In this document: positions 1 to 7,505 of the stretch, one piece after another
Layout of the letters: each line of letters opens with the position of its first letter
Position numbering within the stretch: position 1 is the stretch's first letter
Origin: Blastococcus sp. KM273128
GTDB taxonomy: Bacteria; Actinomycetota; Actinomycetes; Mycobacteriales; Geodermatophilaceae
Assembly: GCF_021698975.1 (NCBI RefSeq)
Contig: NZ_SSXA01000026.1
Span: 1-64,000, forward strand
DNA length: 64,000 nucleotides
Direction of reading: 5' to 3'
Program-made: the position numbers and the translations under genes
The notes under the pieces: generated by a model
The model's database searches: none
What the model was told of the DNA's origin: nothing
What the model saw: the letters and a program-made list of their open reading frames with translations, nothing else

Positions 1-23
1 CCGCCGAAACCCGGGAGTCCCCG

Positions 24-563
24 ATGACCGCACCGTCCCGCACCGCCCCCGCCGCCGCGCCGGCCCTGCAGCTCGCCGTGGTCCCGACCCCGCAGCCGCC
101 CGGTGGGCTGCGCCCGGCGCTGCGCCTGGTCCACCCGGAGCGGGCGCTCCCGCTGCCGCAGCTGCCCCCGGGGCCCCGGCCGGGCGCCGTGTCCCCCGCG
201 CGCAGCTCCGACGAGTTCGGGCCGGTGCTCACCGGACGGGCGGGGCTGCCGCCCGCGGGCGCGGCGGCCCGGCGGCTGGTGACCACCGCGCTCGAGGCGT
301 TCGCCGGGCGGCGCCCGCTGGCGCAGCTGCAGCCGCTGACCTCGACCGGCGTCTACGCCGCGCTCGCGGCCGGGCGCCGTCCGCGGTGGTGCGCCGGGGG
401 CAGCGCGCCCGTCGTGGTCGGCCCGGTCCGCGTCTGCGAGCCGGTGGACGGCGTCGCGGAGATCAGCGCCGTCGCCCACCGCGGCGGGCGCGCGCACGCC
501 GTGGCGGCGCGGCTGGAGGGCATGGACGGCCGGTGGCGCTGCACCGCCCTGCAGATCGGCTGA
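24..563 (+). CDS. Rv3235-family protein
   Basis: A 179-residue protein of the actinobacterial Rv3235-like family. The first 65 or so residues are a low-complexity Ala/Pro/Arg-rich segment; the conserved part is the C-terminal 110 residues, ending with a 'GRWRCTALQIG' tail typical of the family. No signal peptide or membrane segment is visible and no catalytic motif is recognisable; the biochemical role of the family is unknown. The ATG at 24 is preceded by a GGGAG ribosome site 6 nt upstream. In M. tuberculosis the orthologue lies a few genes from secA1, as here, which supports the family call by synteny. It converges on the anti-sigma gene with a 22-bp gap. Confidence 0.75.
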   Translation: MTAPSRTAPAAAPALQLAVVPTPQPPGGLRPALRLVHPERALPLPQLPPGPRPGAVSPARSSDEFGPVLTGRAGLPPAGAAARRLVTTALEAFAGRRPLAQLQPLTSTGVYAALAAGRRPRWCAGGSAPVVVGPVRVCEPVDGVAEISAVAHRGGRAHAVAARLEGMDGRWRCTALQIG

Positions 564-585
564 CCGGCCTGCGGGCGGCTCGCGG

Positions 586-1221
586 TCAGGCGGGCAGGGT
601 GACCAGCGTGCGTCCGTCGCCGCCCACGACCTCCAGGCGGGCCAGCTGCTCGGGTGCGAGCGCGATCGTGCCGTTCCAGGAGAGCTCGCCCTCCCGGTCG
701 GTGGTCCAGCTGCGGGTGCGGTGCCGCTCGCCGTCCCGGGCCACCGCCACCAGCCAGCACGTCGTCCCGCGCGGGAGGCCCTCCATGGTCAGCGAGACGC
801 TCGATCCGTCGCCCTCGGCGGCGACCGTCGCCCAGGCGTGCACGTCCCCCGCGCTGCCCTGCATCGTCGCCGGTTCGGCGGGCCCCGGGCTCAGCACCAC
901 ACCGGCGCCGATGCCCCCGCCGACCACCACCACCGCCGCGACGGCCCCGGCGAGGAGCCTGCGGTGGCGCAGGCGGACCGGGCGCACGGGCACCGCCGAG
1001 CGGCGCAGCCGCTGGAAGGAGACCTCACTGGGGACCGGGTCCTCCGCGCGCACGTCCCCCGGCCGCACCGCGGCCAGCAGCGGCGGCAGGCCGCTGAGCT
1101 CGTCGAGGGTCCGGCTGCACACGGGGCAGCCGCGCAGGTGGGCCGCCATGCCCATCCGGTCGTCCGGCTCCAGGGCGTCGAGCAGGTAGGCGCCGACGTC
1201 GACCTCCCGCGGGCAGCTCAC
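586..1221 (-). CDS. Zinc-binding anti-sigma factor, membrane anchored
   Basis: A 211-residue anti-sigma factor predicted to hold the adjacent ECF sigma factor inactive at the membrane. The N-terminal cytoplasmic part has a ZAS-type zinc motif, H28-x3-C32-x2-C35, with Cys3 as a plausible fourth ligand. One transmembrane helix spans about residues 89-110, followed by an extracytoplasmic beta-rich domain like that of RskA-type anti-sigma factors. The GTG start at 1221 overlaps the sigma stop codon (GTGA), so the pair is translationally coupled. The layout (zinc motif, single helix, external sensor) resembles the SigL-RslA pair of mycobacteria. That assignment is inference; the anti-sigma role itself is well supported by motif and context. 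Confidence 0.88.
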   Translation of the reverse strand: MSCPREVDVGAYLLDALEPDDRMGMAAHLRGCPVCSRTLDELSGLPPLLAAVRPGDVRAEDPVPSEVSFQRLRRSAVPVRPVRLRHRRLLAGAVAAVVVVGGGIGAGVVLSPGPAEPATMQGSAGDVHAWATVAAEGDGSSVSLTMEGLPRGTTCWLVAVARDGERHRTRSWTTDREGELSWNGTIALAPEQLARLEVVGGDGRTLVTLPA

Positions 1222-1889
1222 GTCGTGACACCCCGCTCCTCGAGGACGAGCTTCAGCGCCTTGAGGGCGTAGAAGACGCGCGACTTCACCGTCCCGGGCG
1301 GCACACCCAGGACGACGGCCGCCTCGGCGACGGTACGCCCGGCGTAATAGGTGTGGAGCAGCACCTCGCGGTGCGCCGGGGTCAGCGCGGACAGCGCGTC
1401 GGCGACCAGCCAGCGGTCCAGGGCGGTGTCCACGCCGTCGTCCGCCGCCAGGTACGGGAGGGCCGCGTCGTCGACCTCGGCGGGACGGGCCAGGCGCGCC
1501 CGGTGGCGGTCGATGACGAGCCGGCGGGCGACCGTGAACAGCCACGGGCGCAGCGACCCACGCGCCGGGTCCATCACCTCTGGGTGCCGCCAGGCCTGCA
1601 GCAGGGTCTCCTGCACCACGTCCTCCGCGGCACCGCGGTCACCGCCGTTGAGCCTCATGACGAATCCCAGCAGCGGTCCGGCGTGCTCGTCCCAGAGCCT
1701 GCGCAGCAGCGCCTCGTCGGCCGCCTCCGGCACCCGGGATCGGCTCACCCCGAGCAGCATCCGGCTCACCGCCGTCGCTGTCGATACCCCGGCTCGCGGC
1801 TGCCCGATCCGGTGGGTCGCACGGAGCCCGGCGCTCCCGGACGGGCCGGCGCCGCGGTCGGCCCCGGTCGTCGTCCGCGTGGTGGTCAC
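1218..1889 (-). CDS. ECF-family RNA polymerase sigma factor
   Basis: A 223-residue group-4 sigma factor. Region 2 (helix 'LWDEHAGPLLGFVMRL', then 'AAEDVVQETLLQAW' and 'RPWLFTVARRLVIDRHR') recognises the -10 element; region 4 ('LTPAHREVLLHTYYAGRTV', then 'LGVPPGTVKSRVF') recognises -35. I chose the GTG at 1889 because an ECF-type promoter on the same strand ends 7 nt upstream and the extra 43 N-terminal codons keep about 90% G/C at third positions. ATG 1760, after a GGTGAG site, is the alternative (180 aa). It is co-transcribed with its anti-sigma factor and divergent from the nine-gene operon. Autoregulation, and control of that operon, is inferred from the matching divergent promoters. Confidence 0.9.
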   Translation of the reverse strand: MTTTRTTTGADRGAGPSGSAGLRATHRIGQPRAGVSTATAVSRMLLGVSRSRVPEAADEALLRRLWDEHAGPLLGFVMRLNGGDRGAAEDVVQETLLQAWRHPEVMDPARGSLRPWLFTVARRLVIDRHRARLARPAEVDDAALPYLAADDGVDTALDRWLVADALSALTPAHREVLLHTYYAGRTVAEAAVVLGVPPGTVKSRVFYALKALKLVLEERGVTT

Positions 1890-1896
1890 GTCCTCG

Positions 1897-1924
1897 TGAA
1901 CGTGCGTCCGGGGCCGGTGGTTCA
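1897..1924 (-). promoter_or_regulatory. ECF-type promoter of the sigma/anti-sigma operon
   Basis: On the minus strand TGAACC (1924-1919) is followed by a 16-nt spacer and CGTTCA (1902-1897). The GTG at 1889 lies 7 nt downstream, so the transcript is probably leaderless. TGAACC-N16-CGT resembles SigL-type ECF promoters of mycobacteria and suggests autoregulation. Confidence 0.65.
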
Positions 1925-1942
1925 GCGTGCGCCCCGGCCAGG

Positions 1943-1970
1943 TGAACCGTCCCCGCCGCCGCTGCGTGCT
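1943..1970 (+). promoter_or_regulatory. ECF-type promoter of the nine-gene operon
   Basis: TGAACC (1943-1948), 16-nt spacer, CGTGCT (1965-1970). Both hexamer type and spacing match the divergent promoter of the sigma gene. The GTG start of the first operon gene begins 6 nt after the -10 box, which fits a leaderless mRNA and decides that start. Confidence 0.65.
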
Positions 1971-1975
1971 CCCCG

Positions 1976-2824
1976 GTGAACCCGGAGCGGAGGCCACGTG
2001 CAGAGCAGACGACGGACGCCCACGCCGTGCCCGCCGCCCGCGGGGTGGTGAGCACCCCGGTGGTGCGTCAGGACGAGCGGGCGCCGTCCCGGACGGCGTT
2101 GTGGCGGGCCGGCGAAGCCGCGCACGCCCGCGGGGAGTACGTGGGCCAGGAGAGCTTCATGCGGGCCGGCGAGATCCGGGCGCTGGCCGCCCGCGCCGGC
2201 ATCGGCCCCGGCGTCTCGGTGCTCGACCTCTGCTGCGGGGTCGCCGGGCCGGGCCGGATGATCACCGCGGAGTCCGGGTGCCGCTACCTGGGCGTGGACG
2301 GCTCCGCGAGCGCCGTGCAGACCGCCCGCGGCCTGGCCGGCGGATTGCCGTGCCGGTTCGAGCAGGCGCACGTCCCCCCGCTGCCCGACGGCCGCTTCGA
2401 CGTCGTGCTGCTCCTGGAGACGATGCTGGCCTTCCGCGACAAGGCGGTCCTCGTCGAGGCGGTCGCCGGCGTCCTGCCGACGGCGGGCCGCTTCGCCTGC
2501 ACCGTCGAGGAGGGCTCCCCGCTCACGCCCGGCGAGCGTGCCCTCATGCCGGATGCCGACACCGTGTGGCCGATCGGCCTCGCCGAGCTGACCGGCCTGC
2601 TGCGGGCGGCCGGCCTGGCCGTCACCTGGCAGGAGGAGTGGACGGCGGCCCACGCGGCGACGGCGTCGGCGCTGCTGCGCTCGTACGAGGCGGACGCGGC
2701 CGGCATCTCGGCGGCCATCGGCGGCCCCGCCCTGGCCGACCTGCTCCGCGCCCACCGGACGTGGGCCGACTGGCTCGGGTCCGGGCGGGTGCGCAAGTTC
2801 GCACTGGTGGCGGAGAAGCGGTGA
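1976..2824 (+). CDS. Class I SAM-dependent methyltransferase (operon gene 1)
   Basis: A 282-residue soluble methyltransferase. The Rossmann SAM-binding motif I is 'VSVLDLCCGVAGPG' near residue 80, followed by the acidic strand-2 end 'YLGVDGSASAV', and a motif II/III region 'FDVVLLLETMLAF'. The C-terminal 100 residues are helical and probably bind the substrate, which cannot be read from sequence. The GTG at 1976 sits directly after an ECF-type -10 box; GTG codons at 2045 and 2048 are alternatives that would drop about 24 poorly conserved residues. The stop overlaps the GTG of the next methyltransferase. It is the first gene of the pterin/riboflavin-like operon, so its substrate may be a pyrimidinone or pterin derivative, but this is only inference. 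Confidence 0.8.
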   Translation: MNPERRPRAEQTTDAHAVPAARGVVSTPVVRQDERAPSRTALWRAGEAAHARGEYVGQESFMRAGEIRALAARAGIGPGVSVLDLCCGVAGPGRMITAESGCRYLGVDGSASAVQTARGLAGGLPCRFEQAHVPPLPDGRFDVVLLLETMLAFRDKAVLVEAVAGVLPTAGRFACTVEEGSPLTPGERALMPDADTVWPIGLAELTGLLRAAGLAVTWQEEWTAAHAATASALLRSYEADAAGISAAIGGPALADLLRAHRTWADWLGSGRVRKFALVAEKR

Positions 2825-3720
2825 CCTACCCCTACACCCGCTTCCTGGCGGCCAAGAGGACCGTGGACGACCGCGCCCTCAACTCCCGGGTGCTCGCCGA
2901 CCTCCGCGGTCTGCTGCCGCCGGGCGCCCGCCGGGTCGTGGAGATCGGGGCCGGGCTCGGCACGATGGTGGCCCGCCTCCTCGAGTGGGAGGTCCTCGAC
3001 TCGGGCGAGTACGTCCTCCTGGACGTCGACCGGCAGCTGCTGCGGGACTCCCGCGGCTGGCTCTGCGGCTGGGCGGGCGAGCGGGGGGTCGCCACCGAGC
3101 TCCTGCCCGACGGGGTGCGGCTCGGCGAGCTGCGGGTGCGGCTGGTGGAGGCGGAGGTCGGCGACCACCTGGCCTCCGGCGGCGGGGAACCGGCCGACCT
3201 GCTGATCGCCAACGCCTTCCTCGACCTGGTCGACGTGCCCGCCGTCCTGCCCGGGCTGCTCCGGCTGGTGGTGCCCGGGGGCGCCTACTGGTTCACGGTC
3301 AACTTCGACGGCGAGAGCATCTTCCAGCCCGACCACCCGGCCGACGACGACGTCCTCACGGCCTACCACCGCACCATGGACCAGCGGGTCCGCTTCGGCC
3401 GCCCCGCCGGGGAGAGCCGGACCGGTCGCCACCTCTTCCACCACCTCCGGTCCGCCGGCGCGCCGGCCTCCTCGGTGGGGGCCTCCGACTGGGTCGTGCA
3501 CCCCGGCCCGGACGGCGCCTACCCGGACGACGAGGCCTGGTTCCTCGAGGCCATCCTGCAGACGGTGGAGGACGCCCTGACCGGTCCCGCCGCACCGCCC
3601 GGGCTCGCCGGCTGGCTGGCGGTCCGCCGCGGTCAGCTCGCCGGGGGCGAGCTGGTCTACCTGGCCCACCAGCTCGACCTCGCCGGGCGGGTCCCCGGCC
3701 GGCGGTCCACCCCCTCCTGA
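2821..3720 (+). CDS. Class I SAM-dependent methyltransferase (operon gene 2)
   Basis: A 299-residue second methyltransferase. SAM motif I is 'RRVVEIGAGLGTMVARLL' near residue 40; the strand-2 acidic residue is in 'YVLLDVD', and 'PADLLIANAFLDLVDVP' with 'GGAYWFTVNFDGES' follow. It is not closely similar to the preceding methyltransferase, so the pair is not a recent duplication. GTG 2821 overlaps the upstream stop (GTGA), implying coupling. A 62-bp gap with a strong GGAGGTG site separates it from the next gene. Two distinct methyltransferases in one operon suggest two modification steps on one scaffold; the substrate is unknown. Confidence 0.78.
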   Translation: MTYPYTRFLAAKRTVDDRALNSRVLADLRGLLPPGARRVVEIGAGLGTMVARLLEWEVLDSGEYVLLDVDRQLLRDSRGWLCGWAGERGVATELLPDGVRLGELRVRLVEAEVGDHLASGGGEPADLLIANAFLDLVDVPAVLPGLLRLVVPGGAYWFTVNFDGESIFQPDHPADDDVLTAYHRTMDQRVRFGRPAGESRTGRHLFHHLRSAGAPASSVGASDWVVHPGPDGAYPDDEAWFLEAILQTVEDALTGPAAPPGLAGWLAVRRGQLAGGELVYLAHQLDLAGRVPGRRSTPS

Positions 3721-3782
3721 ACCGGCGCCCGCCGGCGTCCGTGCTCCCGGGCAGAGGCCGCCACGGACGGGACGGAGGTGCG

Positions 3783-6122
3783 ATGCGCGCTCTCCGGCTC
3801 GAGGCGGTCCTCGGCGCTCTCGGCACCGCCGCCCTCCTCGGCGTCCTGTCGCTGACCGCCGGCCTCGACGCCGTGGGCTGGTCGGTGGGGCTCGCCTCCG
3901 GCTGGGCCGCGACCGCGCTGGTGGTCGCCGGCCGGGCCCGCCGCGGCGAGCCCGTCCTCCCGCCGGACCGGGTGACCCTCGGGCGGGCGGTGCTGACCGC
4001 CGGGGTCGCCGGGCTCGTCGCGAGCTCCGCCGACCGTCCGCTGCCGGTCACGGCGGTCGTCGTCCTCTCCTCCGTGGCGCTGGCGCTGGACAACGTGGAC
4101 GGCCGGGTCGCCCGTCGCACCCGGACCGCCACGCCCTTCGGGGCCCGGTGCGACGGTGAGGTCGACGCCTTCCTGATCCTGGTCCTGAGCGTCGCGGTCG
4201 CCCGGGACCACGGCGCGTGGGTGCTGGCGATCGGCGCCGCCCGGTACGTGTTCCTGGCCGCCGGGTGGCTCCTCCCCTGGCTGGCCGCGCCGCTGCCGCC
4301 CCGGTACTGGGGCAAGGTCGTCGCCGCGTTCTCGGGCGTCGCGCTCACCGTCGCGGTCTCCGGTGTGCTGCCCCGCCCGGCCGGCGCGGTGGCGGTCGGG
4401 GTGGCGCTCCTGCTCGTCGTGGAGTCGTTCGGCCACAGCGTCGTCTGGCTGTACCGGACCGGCGCCGGACCGCGCACCCGCCGGGCGTTGCGGCTCACCA
4501 CCGCCCTCGTCGCGGCAGGGGTGGTGTGGGCCGTCCTCGTCGCACCTCCCCGGCTCGACCAGCTCTCCCCGACCGCCTTCGCCCGCGTCCCGCTGGAGGG
4601 GCTGGCCCTGGTCGCGCTCGCGCTTGTGCTGCCGCCGCGCCCCCGGCGGGTCGTGGCAGCGGTGGCGGGCGTCGTCCTCGCGGTGCTCGCGGTCGTCAAG
4701 CTGCTCGACACCGGCTTCACCGCCCAGCTCGGCCGGCCGTTCAACCCGGTGCTCGACCACGGCGCGTTCGTCCCGGCGATCGAGGTGGTGCAGGACTCGG
4801 TCGGGGAGTCGGCGACCCTGGTCGTCCTCGGCCTGGCCGCGCTCGCCCTCGTCCTCGTGGTCGCCCTGGTCGTCGCGTCGACCGTGCGCCTCACCAGCGG
4901 CGCCGCCCGGCACCCGCGCCGATCGGTCCGGGGCCTGGCCGTCCTCGGCCTGGTGTGGACGGTCTGCGCCGCGCTGTCGCTGCAGCTCACCCCGGCCGGC
5001 CCCGTGGCCTCGACCAGCGCCGCCGGCCTGGCGCTGGCCCACGGCCGGGAGGTCAGCAGCGCCCTGGCGGACCAGCAGCGCTTCGACGCGGAGGTGCGCT
5101 CCGCCGACCCGCGCACCGCGCCGTCGAGCGGACCGGGGCCGCTCGCCGCGCTCCGCGGGAAGGACGTCGTCATCGCGTTCGTCGAGAGCTACGGCCGCAT
5201 CGCCCTCGAGGACCCGGGGATCGCCCCCGGCGTCACCTCCGTGCTGCGCACCGGCACGACCCGCCTGGAGCGCGCCGGGTTCGAGGCGCGCAGCGCGTTC
5301 CTCGACTCGCCGACCTACGGCGGCTACAGCTGGCTGGCCCACGCGACCCTGCAGTCGGGGCTGTGGATCGACGGCCAGCCGCGCTACGACCGGCTCATGG
5401 CCAGCGACCGGCGAACGCTCAGCAGCGCCTTCGGCGCGGCGGGCTGGCGGACCGTCGGCGTCAACCCCGCCCACGACGGGCCGTGGCCGGAGGGCGCGTC
5501 GTTCTACGGCTACGACCGCGTCTACGACCAGCCCGGCCTCGGCTACGAGGGTCCGGGGTTCAGCTGGTCCCGGGTGCCCGACCAGTACACCCTGGCCGCC
5601 TTCGAGCGGCTCGAGCTCTGGCCGGGGCACCCCCCGGTGATGGCCCAGATCGACCTGGTCTCCTCGCACCAGCCGTGGACGCCGCTACCCTCCATGGTCC
5701 CCTGGGAGGAGCTCGGCGACGGGTCGGTCTTCCACGGCATGGCCGAGCAGGGCCTGTCGCCGGAGGAGGCCTGGCGCGACCCCGGGACGGTCCGCGAGCT
5801 GTACGCCCGGTCGATCCAGTACTCCCTGGAGGCGCTCGTCTCCTGGGTGGCCCACTTGGACGACGCCGACCTCGTCCTCGTCCTGGTCGGTGACCACCAG
5901 CCCCCCACGGCGATCAGCGCGCCCGACGCCGGCCGCGAGGTCCCCGTCTCGCTGGTGACCTCGGACCCAGCCGTGCTGGACGCCGTCGCCGCCTGGGACT
6001 GGCAGGCCGGGCTGCTGCCCGGGCCGACCGCGCCGGTGTGGCGCATGGACGCCTTCCGCGACCGGTTCCTGGACGCCTTCGGCACCGACCCGGCCGTCCG
6101 CGCCGAGGGACCGGTGCGGTGA
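3783..6122 (+). CDS. CDP-alcohol phosphotransferase fused to a sulfatase/LtaS-like domain
   Basis: A 779-residue multi-pass membrane protein with two catalytic modules. The N-terminal third has the complete CDP-alcohol phosphatidyltransferase signature D-x2-D-G-x2-A-R-x8-G-x3-D-x3-D (starting 'LDNVDGRVAR', about residues 103-125), which transfers a phospho-alcohol from a CDP donor. Further helices fill residues 160-430. From about residue 455 a soluble alkaline-phosphatase/sulfatase-superfamily domain follows, with 'FVESYG' near 467, 'GGYSWLAHAT' near 513 (possible Ser/Thr nucleophile), 'SSHQPW' near 627 and 'VGDHQPP' near 702, like phosphoglycerol or phosphoethanolamine transferases. The reading frame is continuous. 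ATG 3783 has GGAGGTG upstream. The stop overlaps the next start (GTGA). A role in attaching or remodelling a phospho-alcohol on a lipid-like product is inferred. Confidence 0.82.
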   Translation: MRALRLEAVLGALGTAALLGVLSLTAGLDAVGWSVGLASGWAATALVVAGRARRGEPVLPPDRVTLGRAVLTAGVAGLVASSADRPLPVTAVVVLSSVALALDNVDGRVARRTRTATPFGARCDGEVDAFLILVLSVAVARDHGAWVLAIGAARYVFLAAGWLLPWLAAPLPPRYWGKVVAAFSGVALTVAVSGVLPRPAGAVAVGVALLLVVESFGHSVVWLYRTGAGPRTRRALRLTTALVAAGVVWAVLVAPPRLDQLSPTAFARVPLEGLALVALALVLPPRPRRVVAAVAGVVLAVLAVVKLLDTGFTAQLGRPFNPVLDHGAFVPAIEVVQDSVGESATLVVLGLAALALVLVVALVVASTVRLTSGAARHPRRSVRGLAVLGLVWTVCAALSLQLTPAGPVASTSAAGLALAHGREVSSALADQQRFDAEVRSADPRTAPSSGPGPLAALRGKDVVIAFVESYGRIALEDPGIAPGVTSVLRTGTTRLERAGFEARSAFLDSPTYGGYSWLAHATLQSGLWIDGQPRYDRLMASDRRTLSSAFGAAGWRTVGVNPAHDGPWPEGASFYGYDRVYDQPGLGYEGPGFSWSRVPDQYTLAAFERLELWPGHPPVMAQIDLVSSHQPWTPLPSMVPWEELGDGSVFHGMAEQGLSPEEAWRDPGTVRELYARSIQYSLEALVSWVAHLDDADLVLVLVGDHQPPTAISAPDAGREVPVSLVTSDPAVLDAVAAWDWQAGLLPGPTAPVWRMDAFRDRFLDAFGTDPAVRAEGPVR

Positions 6123-7102
6123 GCGCCCCGGCGGCGCGGGCCTTCTGGCTGCGCGCACCGGGCGCCGGGGAGATCCGGTCCGTCCGGCTCCGCGAGCCGG
6201 GACCGGACGACGTCGTCGTCCGGGCGCTCCACTCGGGGATCAGCCGGGGCACGGAGACCCTCGTCTTCCGCGGCGAGGTCCCCGAGCACCAGCGCGAGGC
6301 CATGCGGGCGCCCTTCCAGGTCGGCGACCTCCCCGGGCCGGTGCAGTACGGGTACCTCAGCGTGGGCGTCGTGGAGCACGGCCCCGCCGCGCTGCTCGGC
6401 CGCACCGTGTTCTGCCTGCACCCGCACCAGACGGTCTACGTGGTCCCGGCCGACGCGGTGGTCCCGGTGCCCGACGGCGTCCCGCCCCGGCGGGCCGTGC
6501 TGGCCGGCACGGTCGAGACCGCGGTGAACGCGCTCTGGGACGCTCCCCCGCTGCTCGGTGACCGGGTCACCGTGGTGGGCGCCGGGATGGTCGGCTGCTG
6601 CGTCGCGCGGCTGCTGGCGCGCTTCCCGGCCACCGACGTCGAACTGGTCGACGTCGACGGCGCGCGTGCACCGGTGGCGGAGCGGCTCGGCGCCTCCTTC
6701 GCCGCGCCGGGCAGCGCCTCCGCCGGGCGCGACCTCGTGGTGCACGCGAGCGCGACCGCGGCGGGTCTCCAGCTGTCGATCGACCTGCTCCGGGCCGAGG
6801 GCACCGTCCTGGAGCTCAGCTGGTACGGCGACCGGGAGGTCACGCTGTCGCTCGGCGGCGCGTTCCACGCCCGGCGGCTGCAGCTGCGGGCCAGCCAGGT
6901 CGGGACCGTGGCACCGGCGCGCCGGAGCTCGCGGACCACCCGGGACCGGCTCGCCCTGGCGCTCGCCCTGCTGCGGGACGACGCCTTCGACGCGCTGCTC
7001 ACCGGGGAGTCGCGCTTCGACGACCTGCCCGGGGTGTTGGCCCGCCTCGCCGACGGCCGGCTCCCGGCCCTCTGCCACACGATCGCCTACGACGAGGAGT
7101 GA
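6119..7102 (+). CDS. BchC-like medium-chain dehydrogenase
   Basis: A 327-residue MDR-superfamily oxidoreductase. The N-terminal GroES-like domain has 'HSGISRGTE' (residues 38-46), where zinc-dependent family members have Cys in place of Ser42, as in the BchC-like subgroup; the nucleotide-binding domain has '[17 protein letters not shown]' near residue 155, binding NAD(P). The later 'VELVDVD' acidic end favours NAD. The substrate is an alcohol/ketone pair, not identifiable. GTG 6119 overlaps the upstream stop; the next gene begins 4 nt after its stop. Often such genes are annotated as zinc-binding alcohol dehydrogenases, but the catalytic-zinc cysteine is absent here, so a zinc-free mechanism is likely. 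Confidence 0.75.
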   Translation: MSAPAARAFWLRAPGAGEIRSVRLREPGPDDVVVRALHSGISRGTETLVFRGEVPEHQREAMRAPFQVGDLPGPVQYGYLSVGVVEHGPAALLGRTVFCLHPHQTVYVVPADAVVPVPDGVPPRRAVLAGTVETAVNALWDAPPLLGDRVTVVGAGMVGCCVARLLARFPATDVELVDVDGARAPVAERLGASFAAPGSASAGRDLVVHASATAAGLQLSIDLLRAEGTVLELSWYGDREVTLSLGGAFHARRLQLRASQVGTVAPARRSSRTTRDRLALALALLRDDAFDALLTGESRFDDLPGVLARLADGRLPALCHTIAYDEE

Positions 7103-7106
7103 GCAC

Positions 7107-7505
7107 GTGTTCGCTGTGACGGTCCGCGACCACATGATGATCGCCCACAGCTTCACCGGCGAGGTGTTCGGCCCGGCCCAGCAGCTCCACGGTGCCACGT
7201 ACGTCGTCGACGCGACCCTGCGCCGCGCGGAGCTCGACGCCGACGGCGTGGTCGTGGACATCGGCGCGTTCGCCGGTCTGCTGCACGAGGTGCTGGGCGA
7301 GCTGACGTACCGGAACCTCGACGACGACCCCGCCTTGGCCGGCACGAACACCACGACCGAGGCCCTGGCCCGCGTGGTCGCCGACCGGCTGGCGGACCGG
7401 ATCCACCGGGGTGCCCTCGGCCCCGGCGGGCAGGCGGCGGCCGACCTGGCCGTCACGCTGCACGAGTCGCACATCGCGTGGGCGACCTACGACCGGCCGC
7501 TGTGA
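7107..7505 (+). CDS. 6-pyruvoyl/6-carboxytetrahydropterin synthase-fold protein, active site altered
   Basis: A 132-residue T-fold protein of the QueD/PTPS family. Compared from memory with E. coli QueD, His14 ('IAHSF') and His28 ('LHGATY') match two zinc ligands, Glu120 ('TLHESH') matches the pterin-anchoring Glu, and 'VVVDIGAF' matches the 'WIIDFAEL' strand. However the third zinc His is Ala30, the nucleophilic Cys position is Ala24, the protein has no cysteine at all, and the Asp-His catalytic pair is replaced by Thr67-Tyr68. Normal PTPS or QueD chemistry is therefore unlikely. GTG 7107 lies 4 nt after the dehydrogenase stop; the stop overlaps the next start. It may bind a GTP-derived pyrimidine or pterin in the operon's pathway (inference). 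Confidence 0.78.
   Translation: MFAVTVRDHMMIAHSFTGEVFGPAQQLHGATYVVDATLRRAELDADGVVVDIGAFAGLLHEVLGELTYRNLDDDPALAGTNTTTEALARVVADRLADRIHRGALGPGGQAAADLAVTLHESHIAWATYDRPL

Noticed and set aside
1976..2050. GTG 2045/2048 as the start of operon gene 1
   Set aside because: Possible, but the ECF-type -10 box ends 5 nt before GTG 1976, which fits the leaderless pattern seen elsewhere.
2985..3782. N-terminal extension of the CDP-alcohol transferase frame
   Set aside because: It overlaps the second methyltransferase in another frame and is Arg/Gly/Pro-rich nonsense; ATG 3783 has a strong ribosome site.
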